Shown: positions 36,398 through 45,159, numbered from the stretch's first letter. The stretch is 64,000 nt of DNA from Spirosoma agri (GCF_010747415.1 NZ_JAAGNZ010000001.1:1426001-1490000); one strand, 5' to 3'. Program-made: numbers and translations. The notes: generated from the letters alone by a model not told the origin.

Positions 36398-37108
36398 ATG
36401 GAAGCCAACACATCAGCCGAAAATCCCGATAAGCTCGACCGTATCATTGACGCGCGCATGAAGCTCAAGCGTCGGTTCGAAGAGAAAATGGCGCAGACGC
36501 CATCTATGACCGATGAAAAACCGCGTGGCTCCGGCCCGCAAAATCGGCATGGTATGCCAGCGGTACCGGTTGGGCAAACAGTAACGACAAAATGGCCGGT
36601 GCTGGATTTGGGGTATCAACCCAACATTCCACTCGATAAATGGCAGCTCAACATCGACGGCGAGGTAGAGAATCCGGTTCGATTGAAATGGGACGATTTA
36701 ATGGCTTTGCCGCAGGTCGAAGACACCAGCGATTTTCACTGCGTCACAACCTGGTCTCGGCTGGACGTACCGTGGGTGGGCGTACGCTTTATGGACCTGG
36801 CAGCTTTGGTCGATCCGAAAGCAACCGCAACGCATGTGATGTGCTACGGTTACGACGGGTATTCAACCAATCTCTCATTGGAAGAAGCGCTGAAACCTGA
36901 TGTATTGCTTGTTCATACGGCCGACGGTCAGCCATTAACACTCGAACACGGCGGTCCGTTACGTATGGTCACTCCCCAACTGTACGCTTGGAAAGGATCG
37001 AAATGGATCAAGCGAATTGAGTTTCTAACTAAAAATCAACTCGGCTTCTGGGAAGAACGCGGTTATTCCAATACGGCCTATCCGTGGCGTAACGATCGGT
37101 ATTCGTGA
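36398..37108 (+). CDS. Sulfite oxidase-type molybdopterin oxidoreductase
   Basis: 236 residues of the oxidoreductase molybdopterin-binding (SUOX/MsrP-like) family. Seen: WQLNIDGEVENPVRLKWDDL; FHCVTTWSRLDVPWVGV with the molybdenum-ligating cysteine C115; YDGYSTNLSLEEAL; and LEHGGPLRMVTPQLYAWKGSKW. There is no Tat leader; the N-terminus is charged (LDRIIDARMKLKRRFEEKMAQ), so the enzyme would be cytoplasmic or depend on a partner. MsrP itself has a Tat signal and needs MsrQ, which is not next to this gene. The substrate is not predictable. It follows pheA with a 42-nt gap, possibly in one transcript. Confidence 0.8.
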   Translation: MEANTSAENPDKLDRIIDARMKLKRRFEEKMAQTPSMTDEKPRGSGPQNRHGMPAVPVGQTVTTKWPVLDLGYQPNIPLDKWQLNIDGEVENPVRLKWDDLMALPQVEDTSDFHCVTTWSRLDVPWVGVRFMDLAALVDPKATATHVMCYGYDGYSTNLSLEEALKPDVLLVHTADGQPLTLEHGGPLRMVTPQLYAWKGSKWIKRIEFLTKNQLGFWEERGYSNTAYPWRNDRYS

Positions 37109-37113
37109 TTGTG

Positions 37114-37157
37114 AGTGTATTGTAGAGACGCATGGGAATGCGTCTCTACAATACACT
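37114..37157. terminator. Bidirectional terminator with a 20-bp stem
   Basis: Perfect 20-bp arms (37114-37133, 37138-37157), loop ggga, between the convergent oxidoreductase and SIS-isomerase genes; the right arm touches the latter's stop codon. The gtagagacgc core resembles widespread intergenic palindromes. Confidence 0.75.
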
Positions 37158-37714
37158 TATGACTCAATAAAGCCATAACACAACATGTGGCAAATCGTCA
37201 TCTGGGCGTCTTCGACCCGACCGTAGTGTTCGTCCTGAACAATAATGACCTCGTCGGCAATGGCCGCTAACCGACCCCCCTTGCCGCCAACCAGTGCGAC
37301 GGTTGTCAGTCCGTTTTCGTTCGCCCAATGCACAGCCTTCACGACGTTTGGTGAGTTGCCGCTGACACTTAGCGTCAAGACAAGGTCACCGGGTTGCGCG
37401 TAGTTATGCAGTTGCTGCACATACACATCCTCGTAGGCGTAATCATTGCCGAGGGCCGTGATCCACGAAATACTTTCATTGAGCGACAGGCAACGAAACC
37501 GCTTTCCCATCCGGTCGGAGGCACTTTTGCCCAGGTCGGTGATGAAGTGCGACACGTTCGACGCACTCCCACCGTTCCCGAAAGCGAAGAGTTGCCGATC
37601 TTCTTCCCAGCATTTTTTGATCAGGTTGATGATTCGTTCAACCTGATCAATTGGGATCGCATCGTAAACGGCTTTCTGCCGTTCCAGATACGCATCAAAA
37701 TAGGCTTTATTCAT
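37157..37714 (-). CDS. gmhA: SIS-domain phosphoheptose isomerase-like protein
   Basis: 185 residues of the GmhA group, which converts sedoheptulose 7-phosphate to D-glycero-manno-heptose 7-phosphate for LPS heptose. Seen: AFGNGGSASNVSHFITDL (phosphate/sugar-binding loop), LVLTLSVSGNSPNVVKAVHWA (SIS serine-rich loop), and DEHYGRVEDAQMTICHMLCYG, which holds the Q and H that bind the metal in GmhA. The catalytic residues are therefore in place, although a related SIS isomerase (DiaA type) cannot be excluded. It is 15 nt downstream of purL on the same strand and may be co-transcribed with it. Confidence 0.75.
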   Translation of the reverse strand: MNKAYFDAYLERQKAVYDAIPIDQVERIINLIKKCWEEDRQLFAFGNGGSASNVSHFITDLGKSASDRMGKRFRCLSLNESISWITALGNDYAYEDVYVQQLHNYAQPGDLVLTLSVSGNSPNVVKAVHWANENGLTTVALVGGKGGRLAAIADEVIIVQDEHYGRVEDAQMTICHMLCYGFIES

Positions 37715-37729
37715 CTATATGCAGAGCGA

Positions 37730-39973
37730 TTAGCTCATGATCTTGCCTAACGCATTGCCGTGCAAATTCTTTGCTTCAGCAAGTGTCAGAACCGCCGTAT
37801 CGTCAACGACAAACCCGCCGGGCGTTACCGTACCCAACGCGAAGAACGGAAGAATCGTATCTTTCAGGTAGGCTTCAACGTGTTGCTGGTTATCAGGCGA
37901 AACGGAAACGACAACTCGGCTCTGGCTTTCCCCAAAAAGGAACGCATCCGTGCGATACCGGTCGTCCGTTGCGATCTGGAAGCCTGTGTCACCCGCCATC
38001 GCTGATTCAGCCAGGGTCACAAATAGACCGCCATCCGATACATCGTGTGCCGACTGAATCCAGCCGTTGCGAATCATGGTTTTGATCGACTCCTGAACGC
38101 GCCATTCGGTCTCGAACTCAAAATTTGGCGCAGGAGACCCTTTGATACCCCGGAAGGAATACAAATATTCCGACGAGGCTATGTCATCCGTTGACGGTCC
38201 AACCAGATACAGTAAATCACCTTCGTTTTTAAAGTCGAGCGTCATCCGGTGGTCCGGATGTTCCATTAATCCCAGCATACCGATGGTTGGTGTCGGGAAT
38301 ACCGGTCCGTCATCGGAGCTTTGGTTGTAGAAACTGACGTTACCGCCCGTAACCGGTGTGCTGAACCGACGGCAGGCTTCACCCATGCCCTGAACAGCCT
38401 CCACAAACTGCCAGTAAACTTCCGGTACGTATGGATTCCCGAAATTCAGGTTGTTGGTCACGGCAATCGGCTCACCACCCGAGCAAACGATGTTACGGGC
38501 CGCTTCGGCTACCGCAATCATGGCACCCTGGCGTGGGTTGGCATTGACGTATCGGCTATTGCAATCGACGGTAATGACGATTGATTTGTCCGAGCCTTTT
38601 ACCCGTACAACTGCGGCATCCGAAGGGGCATTCGTACTCCGGTTTGCCGTACCAACCATGGAGTCGTACTGTTCGTACACCCATTTACGGGAACAGATAT
38701 TGGGGTGAGCCAATAAATGCGCTGCTACTTCCTTAAGCTCGTCGTTTTCCAGATCGTCGACATCCGACGGATCGAATTTGGCAAACTCCTGTATATAAGC
38801 GGGCTCGCGGTATTCACGGTGGTATTGAGGAGCACCGCCACCCAGCACGAGGTCATAGGCAGGAACGTCGGCAACGAGTTCACCGTAGCGATAAAAATGC
38901 AATCGACCGGTATCGCCTTCGCCGGGGGGCGTCACCTCACCGATCTGGGCGCAGTTCAAATCCCACTTATCGAAAATTCCCTGGATGATATGCTCTTTTC
39001 CTTTTTCGATAACAACCAGCATCCGCTCCTGTGATTCAGAGAGAAGAATCTCGAACGGAGCCATGTTGGGTTGGCGCGTGGGTACTTTATCGAGGTCGAT
39101 AATCATGCCATGTTCACCCTTCGCGCTCATTTCGGAGGTTGAGCAGATGATACCAGCCGCGCCCATATCCTGAATACCGACCACGTAGCCAGTCGCGATG
39201 ATTTCGAGCGTAGCTTCGAGGAGTAGTTTCTCCATGAACGGATCGCCAACCTGTACCGCCGGTAGTTTGTCGGTCGAAGCGGCCGAAATATCTTCTGATG
39301 CAAACGTTGCTCCGTGAATACCATCTTTGCCCGTTGCCGAACCAACAATAAACACCGGATTGCCGACACCATACGAAGTCGCCTTAGCCACTTTGCCCAC
39401 TTCAACGATCCCCGCCGAGAAGGCATTCACGAGTGGGTTGGTGTTGTAGCACTCATCGAAGTAAAGCTCCCCGCCAACGGTCGGTATGCCGAATGCATTG
39501 CCGTAGTCACCGATTCCTTTAACCACGCCCCGCAGCAACCGCTTGGTCTTGGGCAGATCAAGACTACCGAAACGAAGCGAGTTCAGTTGCGCAATAGGGC
39601 GTGCGCCCATCGTAAAAATATCGCGGTTGATACCGCCAACGCCGGTTGCTGCGCCCTGGTAAGGCTCAAGGGCCGACGGGTGATTGTGCGATTCGATTTT
39701 GAAGGAGCAGGCTAGTCCATCGCCAATGTCAACCAGTCCGGCGTTTTCATCTCCGGCTTTAGCCAGCATCCGATCCGAATCGCGGGGAAGCGTCTTAAGC
39801 CAGATGATCGAATTTTTGTAGGAGCAGTGTTCCGACCACATCACCGAGAAGATACTCAGTTCAGTAAAATTTGGCCGACGACCCAAAATCTGAGCGATGC
39901 GGTCAAATTCATCGGGTAGGAGACCCAGTTTACGGGCGGTTTCAAGCGAGGGTAGCGATTCTGTAGCGTCCAC
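37730..39973 (-). CDS. purL: Phosphoribosylformylglycinamidine synthase subunit PurL
   Basis: 747 residues; the small PurL type that works with separate PurQ and PurS, forming FGAM in purine synthesis. Seen: [11 protein letters not shown], with the family histidine; [72 protein letters not shown]; and [12 protein letters not shown]. The full length and the absence of the C-terminal glutaminase domain are as expected. purQ and purS are elsewhere. The gene starts 176 nt from tRNA-Ser, in the opposite direction. Confidence 0.95.
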   Translation of the reverse strand: MDATESLPSLETARKLGLLPDEFDRIAQILGRRPNFTELSIFSVMWSEHCSYKNSIIWLKTLPRDSDRMLAKAGDENAGLVDIGDGLACSFKIESHNHPSALEPYQGAATGVGGINRDIFTMGARPIAQLNSLRFGSLDLPKTKRLLRGVVKGIGDYGNAFGIPTVGGELYFDECYNTNPLVNAFSAGIVEVGKVAKATSYGVGNPVFIVGSATGKDGIHGATFASEDISAASTDKLPAVQVGDPFMEKLLLEATLEIIATGYVVGIQDMGAAGIICSTSEMSAKGEHGMIIDLDKVPTRQPNMAPFEILLSESQERMLVVIEKGKEHIIQGIFDKWDLNCAQIGEVTPPGEGDTGRLHFYRYGELVADVPAYDLVLGGGAPQYHREYREPAYIQEFAKFDPSDVDDLENDELKEVAAHLLAHPNICSRKWVYEQYDSMVGTANRSTNAPSDAAVVRVKGSDKSIVITVDCNSRYVNANPRQGAMIAVAEAARNIVCSGGEPIAVTNNLNFGNPYVPEVYWQFVEAVQGMGEACRRFSTPVTGGNVSFYNQSSDDGPVFPTPTIGMLGLMEHPDHRMTLDFKNEGDLLYLVGPSTDDIASSEYLYSFRGIKGSPAPNFEFETEWRVQESIKTMIRNGWIQSAHDVSDGGLFVTLAESAMAGDTGFQIATDDRYRTDAFLFGESQSRVVVSVSPDNQQHVEAYLKDTILPFFALGTVTPGGFVVDDTAVLTLAEAKNLHGNALGKIMS

Positions 39974-40109
39974 GGGAAGATGAATTGTTGAACGATTGAG
40001 GTATTGACTACAAGCTGTTTAGCCTTGAATCAATCGACCTGGAGGCCGTTCGTGTAGTAAAATGACTCCCAAAATTACGGTTTTTTGCCTGAATACGACC
40101 CGCTATGGG

Positions 40110-40139
40110 TTGACAAATCTCAAAACGTTCGTATATTTG
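40110..40139 (+). promoter_or_regulatory. Promoter of tRNA-Ser
   Basis: TTGAC (40110-40114) and TATATTTG (40132-40139), 19 nt between the TTG and the -7 element, directly upstream of the tRNA (start 40149). Close match to the Bacteroidetes consensus. Confidence 0.75.
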
Positions 40140-40148
40140 CACCCAGAA

Positions 40149-40233
40149 AGAGAGATGGCAGAGTGGTCGATTGCGGTGGTCTTGAAAACCACTGACTGTA
40201 ACAGGTCCGGGGGTTCGAATCCCTCTCTCTCTG
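40149..40233 (+). tRNA. tRNA-Ser(TGA)
   Basis: An 85-nt class II tRNA. The acceptor arms agagaga and tctctct pair, the anticodon stem gtggt/accac encloses loop cttgaaa with anticodon TGA (40183-40185), the variable arm is long, and the T-loop is ttcgaat. Discriminator G as in tRNA-Ser. The full CCA is not encoded. Confidence 0.95.
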
Positions 40234-40242
40234 CAAGAGAAC

Positions 40243-40280
40243 AAAAAAGCACTCCTAATCAATGATTTGAGTGCTTTTTT
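40243..40280 (+). terminator. tRNA-Ser terminator
   Basis: 12-bp arms aaaaaagcactc / gagtgctttttt (40243-40254, 40269-40280) with a T-run immediately after the tRNA. Confidence 0.75.
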
Positions 40281-40331
40281 GTTGGTGCTTACTACAACGT
40301 ACAGCCTATCAATTAAGGTAGACTTTACCAT

Positions 40332-40375
40332 AACAAGGAGTTGAACTGAAAGACATTTCAGTTCAACTCCTTGTT
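40332..40375 (-). terminator. Terminator of the subtilisin-like gene
   Basis: 19-bp perfect arms (40332-40350, 40357-40375) with a 6-nt loop, 17 nt beyond the stop at 40392. Confidence 0.75.
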
Positions 40376-40391
40376 TCATTTATGCCCTGAT

Positions 40392-43331
40392 CTACTGCTT
40401 GATCAGCTTAATCGTTTTACGCTCGGTTGGGGTGCTTACCGTTAGCAGTAACAAGCCCTGACGGCCTCTGATGGGTAGATTGACCCGTTCTACAGCAGCC
40501 GCTTCTGTAATCTGGTGTTCGTGCATAACCCGTCCCCCGGCATCCAGTAGACTGATTGCAACAGGAACACCAGTCGTGCCCTTGATCTCTATTTCGGCTA
40601 CCTCGCACGGTACAGGATTACCTAATACCCGCACTGATAAACCACCTTCGGCACTTACACCGATACGCGCTGCGCTGGTTGAACTGCCGCAAGCGGCAAA
40701 CCAGTTGTACGTATAACTGGCAACCGTGGCTGTACCTGTTTGTGCTGCTTTCAGAACGATGACCGGGTTGTCGGTATACAAATTCAGTGTGTAAGGGCCT
40801 GGAGCAGTCGTGGGCAGCAACTCATTGACTACTGAGAAACTGATGGGCTGACCCGTTGTACCGGAATATTGTGGTGTGAAACTGACCGAGCGTTGACCGG
40901 CGCTGATGGTAGTGCAACTCACCGTAGTCACGCCAACAATGGTAAAGTCCGTGGAGGGGGGCGGAGTAGGTCCGCCACAAGCGCCCAGCCAGTTGTAGTT
41001 GAAACTAGCTTCACCCGCCGTACCCGTTTGGGTAGCTCTAAGGATGATGACTGGGTTATCAGTGTACAGATTCAGGGTGTAAGGTCCCGGAGCCGTGGTT
41101 GGCAAAGACTCATTGGCGACCGAGAAGCTGATTGGTTGTCCGTTTACACCCGAATACTGGGGATTGAAGGTCAAGGTCCGCTGTCCGGCGCTGATGGTGG
41201 TACAACTCACCGTAGTCACGCCAACAATGGCGAAGGAGCCCGATGGTGGCGTTGAAGCTGCTGGATTAACGGTGAAGGTAAAGGTGGTGCTGGCCGACAA
41301 ATTGCCCGGATCGGTGGCCTTTACCATCACCGTAAAGGGTGATCCGGCCGTTGTGGAGGGTGTACCACTGATCGTTGTCGGAGCGGTAAAGCTCAATCCC
41401 GCCGGTAGACCACTCACCGAAAGGGTCAGCGAGTTTGGTGTTTCGGCATCGGTGAAGGTGTTGTCGGGAATGTTGTAGGTGAAAGCCACACCCACCGTTG
41501 CTGACTGGGGCGGGACGGCATTGGCTACCATCGGTGGTGTATTGACAGGAGCAATAGCCTGTAGCGCCCGGTCGGCCTGGATAAAACCAAATCCCGTGCC
41601 ATAGTCAAACCCTGTATCGAAGCCTGCTGTCGAGGGGTCATCCATATCCAGAGCGGTCGACTTCAAGGTAGAGAGAATGGTGGCCGCCGTAATGCCAGGG
41701 ACTTTCTGTTTCATCAAAGCACCTACCGCAGCGGCATGGGGAGCTGCTGCTGATGTACCGAAGAAATTAGGCTTGCCATTACCATCAATATCTGAGCCGA
41801 AGAATGTATTGTCTCCCCCATCGACTGAGGTAATCTCCGGCTTTTGGTACACGGTGCCGGTAATGCCATTGATCCGCGTACCCGAAGTCGTAAAAAGAAC
41901 AGGTGTACCACCCGCCGAGGAGAAACCCTCAATGGTAGCCGTAGCTGCACCATTAAAGGCGGGTGTGTTAAAGTAAGGAGCCGCTCCTACACTGATAGCT
42001 TTGGCTGAATTAGAATGGCCTACTAAGGTGCTACTCTGTGTATCGTACTCGACGGTGGGTCTAGGGGCACCATTGCCAAAATTTACCCATTTGATAAAGC
42101 CCGGGTCTGGCCCTGACCGTTTGACGATAACCAGATCGACACTGGCTGCTACAGGATTAGTGTTGGTAAGTTGTCCAAAATATTCTACTGGGTCGCCACC
42201 ATTAGCCTGAGAGGTTGTCCCAGCGGCTAGCACGGTACCCGATGTGCTGAGAATATAATAGTCTAGATCCGTTGTTGCTCCCGTTCCGCCACTGACCGAT
42301 TGAAAAGGGTTATCCCATTGTAATACCAGTCGAAGTATACTGCCTGCCGGAATGGTCAGTCGTTGTTTGTTGTCAACGGTGCCGTTGCCAAAATCATGGG
42401 TTGGAAACCCATTGTATGTTCCGCCACTTTTGTAAGGAGCCTGGTAGGAAGAGCGGGCATGATTACCCGCTAATGAAAAATAAGTTACGCTATTGTTGTT
42501 GGCTACCTGAGTAATGGCCTGGGCAATGGGGCCATCCTGAAAAAAGGGCTCTAAATAATAAAAGACATCATCGACAATGATCTGACAACCAGCCGCAGCT
42601 AGATTGATAATGCCTTGGGCAAAGCCTGCCTGCCCTGTGAAGGCCGTATTGAAGGCGATGGCCGATCCAGGTGCTAAATCATGCACGATTTCGGCCATTG
42701 CCCGCCCTTCATCCGATCCTCCGGAAGTCAAGTCCTGAAGCACCTGTACGCCGGCAGCGGGCAGATCATTCGTGCTTACACCCGTTGCTGCTCCGCCCAG
42801 GTTATTATACGAATCAGAGAGTACACCTACCTTGACGCCTGCACCTGTAACACTGTATGTCGAACGGGCGGTATTCGCTCTTAACGATACATCACCCTGT
42901 GAGGTGACCGATCCCGTATTTGTCAGGGGTTTGTAAGATGAGCGGGCAAAACTCAGTGACTGCACATTTTTTAGTTCATTGATCTTGTCGATTGGTAGGT
43001 AACCAAAGACAATTCGCTTATAGGCTACCCCATCGGTTAAGCCCAATGCTTTTAGCTGATTAAGCAGCTCTTCTCCATCCTCATTGTTAGCAATAGCCTC
43101 GATCGCGATCTTGTTGTCAACAAAAACCTGGTTAGTTTCTAGTAAGAAACCCTCAATCAGAGCCGGAGCCGCCTGCCCTCTGTTTTGCATGACCTGGTAG
43201 AGATCAGGAGTCACTTTGGCCGCCAGTGCTGCTTCTTTGGTCGTTGTCTGCGCCATCGCGCTAAAACAGAAGCACAGTAGGGCCGCAGTCATTAGGATAA
43301 ATGACCTGCTTGTTTGTAATAGTTGTACCAT
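40392..43331 (-). CDS. Secreted S8-like (subtilisin-family) protein with repeats and sorting domain
   Basis: 979 residues. Signal peptide (residues 1-27). Peptidase-like domain: D173 in VGVLSDSYNNLGG; E208 in DEGRAMAEIVHDLAPGS; N290 in LAGN; S527 in FFGTSAAAPHAAA. The normal catalytic histidine motif is replaced by this DEGRAM segment, so the triad might be Asp-Glu-Ser or the protein inactive. From about residue 605 an Ig-like region (TYNIPDNTF, SLTLSVSGLPAGLSF), then two near-identical 90-residue repeats (696-785 and 792-882), then a C-terminal beta-sandwich with KLIKQ end, like type IX sorting domains. Thus it is likely exported to the cell surface. No operon partner is evident. Substrate unknown. 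Confidence 0.8.
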   Translation of the reverse strand: MVQLLQTSRSFILMTAALLCFCFSAMAQTTTKEAALAAKVTPDLYQVMQNRGQAAPALIEGFLLETNQVFVDNKIAIEAIANNEDGEELLNQLKALGLTDGVAYKRIVFGYLPIDKINELKNVQSLSFARSSYKPLTNTGSVTSQGDVSLRANTARSTYSVTGAGVKVGVLSDSYNNLGGAATGVSTNDLPAAGVQVLQDLTSGGSDEGRAMAEIVHDLAPGSAIAFNTAFTGQAGFAQGIINLAAAGCQIIVDDVFYYLEPFFQDGPIAQAITQVANNNSVTYFSLAGNHARSSYQAPYKSGGTYNGFPTHDFGNGTVDNKQRLTIPAGSILRLVLQWDNPFQSVSGGTGATTDLDYYILSTSGTVLAAGTTSQANGGDPVEYFGQLTNTNPVAASVDLVIVKRSGPDPGFIKWVNFGNGAPRPTVEYDTQSSTLVGHSNSAKAISVGAAPYFNTPAFNGAATATIEGFSSAGGTPVLFTTSGTRINGITGTVYQKPEITSVDGGDNTFFGSDIDGNGKPNFFGTSAAAPHAAAVGALMKQKVPGITAATILSTLKSTALDMDDPSTAGFDTGFDYGTGFGFIQADRALQAIAPVNTPPMVANAVPPQSATVGVAFTYNIPDNTFTDAETPNSLTLSVSGLPAGLSFTAPTTISGTPSTTAGSPFTVMVKATDPGNLSASTTFTFTVNPAASTPPSGSFAIVGVTTVSCTTISAGQRTLTFNPQYSGVNGQPISFSVANESLPTTAPGPYTLNLYTDNPVIILRATQTGTAGEASFNYNWLGACGGPTPPPSTDFTIVGVTTVSCTTISAGQRSVSFTPQYSGTTGQPISFSVVNELLPTTAPGPYTLNLYTDNPVIVLKAAQTGTATVASYTYNWFAACGSSTSAARIGVSAEGGLSVRVLGNPVPCEVAEIEIKGTTGVPVAISLLDAGGRVMHEHQITEAAAVERVNLPIRGRQGLLLLTVSTPTERKTIKLIKQ
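40683..40951 (-). repeat. 269-bp direct repeat, copy 2
   Basis: Coding repeat near the 3' end of the secreted protease-like gene. It closely matches copy 1 (40973-41241), with a 290-bp period. It encodes the VGVTTVSCTTISAGQR...TDNPVI...YNW unit. Confidence 0.85.
40973..41241 (-). repeat. 269-bp direct repeat, copy 1
   Basis: First copy of the tandem coding repeat. Shared segments with copy 2 include VGVTTVSCTTISAGQR and PGPYTLNLYTDNPVI, and the cysteine pair that could form a disulfide in each unit. Confidence 0.85.
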
Positions 43332-43844
43332 AATTTAAGTAGATAGTAAAGTTGGGATAATAGGTAAATGAAGATTCTAGTTATGTAGTAGACGAAAAGC
43401 CTCAGCAGGTTGCTGATGGTCAGCTAATTAATACGATAAATAGATGGGGTTAAAGTAGAATGAATAAAAAGATTTAACCTATAATTATTCTTATGTTTTA
43501 TTAATCGGATATAATGATTAGTCAATGTGTTTGTTAACGTAGCACTATGTGAAAATGTGTATTGTTGCTGCAAGACAAACGAGGTAGCAAAGCAGGTAAA
43601 GCAAAGACTGTTGAGACCGCTTGTTGACGAGAGTTCGCCGGCAGTAGTAGCGTTGGTGAACTCTCGTCAGTAGACTTCTGAATCCATTAACTTCTAATGA
43701 AGACTTCGTAGCTCGCCATTGTTATGAGTGTAACGCACGGATATTTATTGCAAAAACGCAAAATAGGTGAACACGGAATAGTATAAACGAAAAATGCCCT
43801 CACGAGTTCGTGAGGGCATCATAACTTTGTATTATACAAGGTAG
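43332..43844. other. Intergenic region with an imperfect inverted repeat
   Basis: 513 nt between the secreted protease-like gene and tRNA-Ala. A/T-rich near the protease start. It has an inverted repeat with 14-nt arms (43626-43639, 43655-43668; one mismatch) and the tRNA-Ala terminator. No credible ORF is seen. Confidence 0.5.
43794..43819 (-). terminator. tRNA-Ala terminator
   Basis: 12-bp perfect arms (43794-43805, 43808-43819) around a 2-nt formal loop, followed on the minus strand by a T-run (from 43793 downwards). Confidence 0.8.
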
Positions 43845-43918
43845 TGGAGAATATCGGAGTCGAACCGATGACCTCTTCCATGCCATGGAAGCGCTCTAGC
43901 CAGCTGAGCTAATCCCCC
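43845..43918 (-). tRNA. tRNA-Ala(GGC)
   Basis: 74 nt. The acceptor GGGGGAT pairs with ATTCTCC (two G-T pairs), D-arm GCTC/GAGC, anticodon stem CTTCC/GGAAG with loop ATGGCAT giving anticodon GGC, T-arm with TTCGACT. Discriminator A as expected for alanine. Confidence 0.95.
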
Positions 43919-43949
43919 TTAAACACGCTCATCTGCGCGTTTGTGGATG

Positions 43950-43981
43950 CAAAGGTGCGAAAAAAAACAGACCATCCCAAA
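43950..43981 (-). promoter_or_regulatory. Candidate tRNA-Ala promoter
   Basis: On the minus strand TTTG (43981-43978), 20 nt, then CACCTTTG (43957-43950), a near-match to TAnnTTTG, upstream of the tRNA start at 43918. Confidence 0.45.
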
Positions 43982-44037
43982 TCATCATCTAAAAAAAATG
44001 AGGTGTAACTCAAATCGCGACGCTCCCTCAAACAATG

Positions 44038-44068
44038 TTTGTTTTATGTTAACAATTAACTAGTTTTG
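44038..44068 (+). promoter_or_regulatory. Promoter of the GIY-YIG gene
   Basis: TTTG (44038-44041), 19 nt, TAGTTTTG (44061-44068) fits the Bacteroidetes consensus; expected transcription start near 44074, giving a short leader before ATG 44089. Confidence 0.65.
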
Positions 44069-44088
44069 ATACTAGTCTACGACATCGT

Positions 44089-44343
44089 ATGCATACAGTT
44101 TATATAATCTACAGCCCCTCAACTGACCAGTACTTTATTGGTCAGACTAAAGATCTGAAAATCACGTTGTGGCAGCACAACGCCAAAACAAATCCAGCTA
44201 CGGCGGGGGGCAAACCGTGGGAAGTGAAATTTACCCGACCGTTTGCTACGCGAAACGAAGCACTGAGCCTGGAAATGAAACTGAAAAAAAAGGATCGGGC
44301 CTTTTGGGAAGAACTGATCGGTAATCCTGAGCCGACGATCTGA
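44089..44343 (+). CDS. GIY-YIG nuclease-like small protein
   Basis: 84 residues of the UriC/YhbQ-type single-domain GIY-YIG family. Seen: VYIIYSPSTDQYFIGQT (GIY and YIG positions), KDLKITLWQHNAK, and the metal-binding glutamate in EALSLEMKLKKK (E62). The position usually held by the catalytic arginine (in DLxxRLxxHN) is threonine 26 here, so nuclease activity may be weak or lost. Members are usually free-standing; cellular role is not settled. It has its own promoter and terminator and no partner. Confidence 0.8.
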   Translation: MHTVYIIYSPSTDQYFIGQTKDLKITLWQHNAKTNPATAGGKPWEVKFTRPFATRNEALSLEMKLKKKDRAFWEELIGNPEPTI

Positions 44344-44356
44344 TAACGATGCACTC

Positions 44357-44399
44357 AAAACGAAGAAGCCGTTCCCGACAGGAACGGCTTCTTCGTTTT
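44357..44399. terminator. Bidirectional terminator
   Basis: 19-bp perfect arms (44357-44375, 44381-44399) between the convergent GIY-YIG and NlpC/P60 genes. A/T-rich outer ends act as T-runs on both strands. Confidence 0.8.
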
Positions 44400-44412
44400 A
44401 TAGTAGCGCGGA

Positions 44413-44458
44413 CATCCTGTTCGCATAAGTATACTCGTAACCACTGGCGAACAGGATG
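44413..44458. repeat. Second intergenic hairpin before the NlpC/P60 stop
   Basis: 12-bp arms catcctgttcgc / gcgaacaggatg (44413-44424, 44447-44458), with outer gtagc/gctac pairing (44403-44407, 44459-44463). It looks like a REP-type element and possibly the terminator of the minus-strand gene (stop 44473). Confidence 0.6.
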
Positions 44459-44472
44459 GCTACGTTGCCTGT

Positions 44473-45096
44473 TCAGAATGGTCTCAGTGCTTTGACGAAC
44501 CTGCCTTTGAAATAATCGGTAAATAGATTATCCTCGCGAACACCCCGCGACGACGATGCGTGAATGAAGCGAATGTTGGTCGTGCCATTTACTTCCGTGA
44601 CAATGCCCGTATGCGAAACGTAACCCGCCTGTCCTTTGTCTGGTACGAAAAAAATTAGATCGCCCGGCAGAATCTCCTTTACTTCCACTTCCCGGCCTAC
44701 TTCTGATTGCTGCCACGAAATCCGGGGCATTTTCAGGCCAACCGTACTGAAAACGGTGTAAACCAGGCCCGAGCAGTCAATACCATCGGACGTGTTCCCT
44801 CCTGATCGATAGGGCGTTCCTGTATAAGTACGGGCGATTTTGACGACTTCGGGGACGTAGCGATTTTCGTACGTCCGGCTATCGACTACTTTGCCCGTTG
44901 TTTTTGCCGGAACCGCTGGTGTGCGGGCAGATACTCTACCCGTTGGTGACCGACGGGCAGTTGAACTTGACGAAGCTGGACGACGGCTGACCGACGGTCC
45001 GGATGAACGGAGGACTTCGCAGGAGGTAAGGAGTGAAAGCAGGCAAGTGCTTAGCAGAACGGAGCGCCATAAGCCCCGTGAGCAGCATTGTTGCAT
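44473..45096 (-). CDS. NlpC/P60 family lipoprotein endopeptidase
   Basis: 207 residues. A signal peptide ends in lipobox LLTSC (C26), so it is probably an outer-membrane or periplasmic lipoprotein. A serine/arginine-rich linker (residues 30-60) follows. The NlpC/P60 domain has Cys108 in GIDCSGLVYTVF, His162 in YVSHTGIVTE and His179 in RFIHAS; LPGDLIFF is also typical. Such enzymes cut the gamma-D-Glu to meso-DAP bond or related peptidoglycan stems. It is a Spr/MepS-type candidate. Sole gene between two terminators and the tex gene. Confidence 0.88.
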   Translation of the reverse strand: MQQCCSRGLWRSVLLSTCLLSLLTSCEVLRSSGPSVSRRPASSSSTARRSPTGRVSARTPAVPAKTTGKVVDSRTYENRYVPEVVKIARTYTGTPYRSGGNTSDGIDCSGLVYTVFSTVGLKMPRISWQQSEVGREVEVKEILPGDLIFFVPDKGQAGYVSHTGIVTEVNGTTNIRFIHASSSRGVREDNLFTDYFKGRFVKALRPF

Positions 45097-45159
45097 ACGG
45101 ATGGGATTAGGGTTGCACTTGTGACAAATGTTTTTGAACAGAAATAGACATGCAACCTA

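Noticed and set aside
40008..40379. Minus-strand ORF over tRNA-Ser
   Set aside because: It contains the [21 protein letters not shown] peptide produced by reading a tRNA-Ser gene backwards; it is a well-known spurious ORF.
40683..41241. Repeats considered as a CRISPR or MITE
   Set aside because: They are 269 bp, in frame and code for matching protein units, so they are an internal gene duplication.
43626..43668. Imperfect inverted repeat as an sRNA or riboswitch
   Set aside because: The arms have a mismatch and no family pattern or T-run is seen; it is described only as a repeat in the gap.
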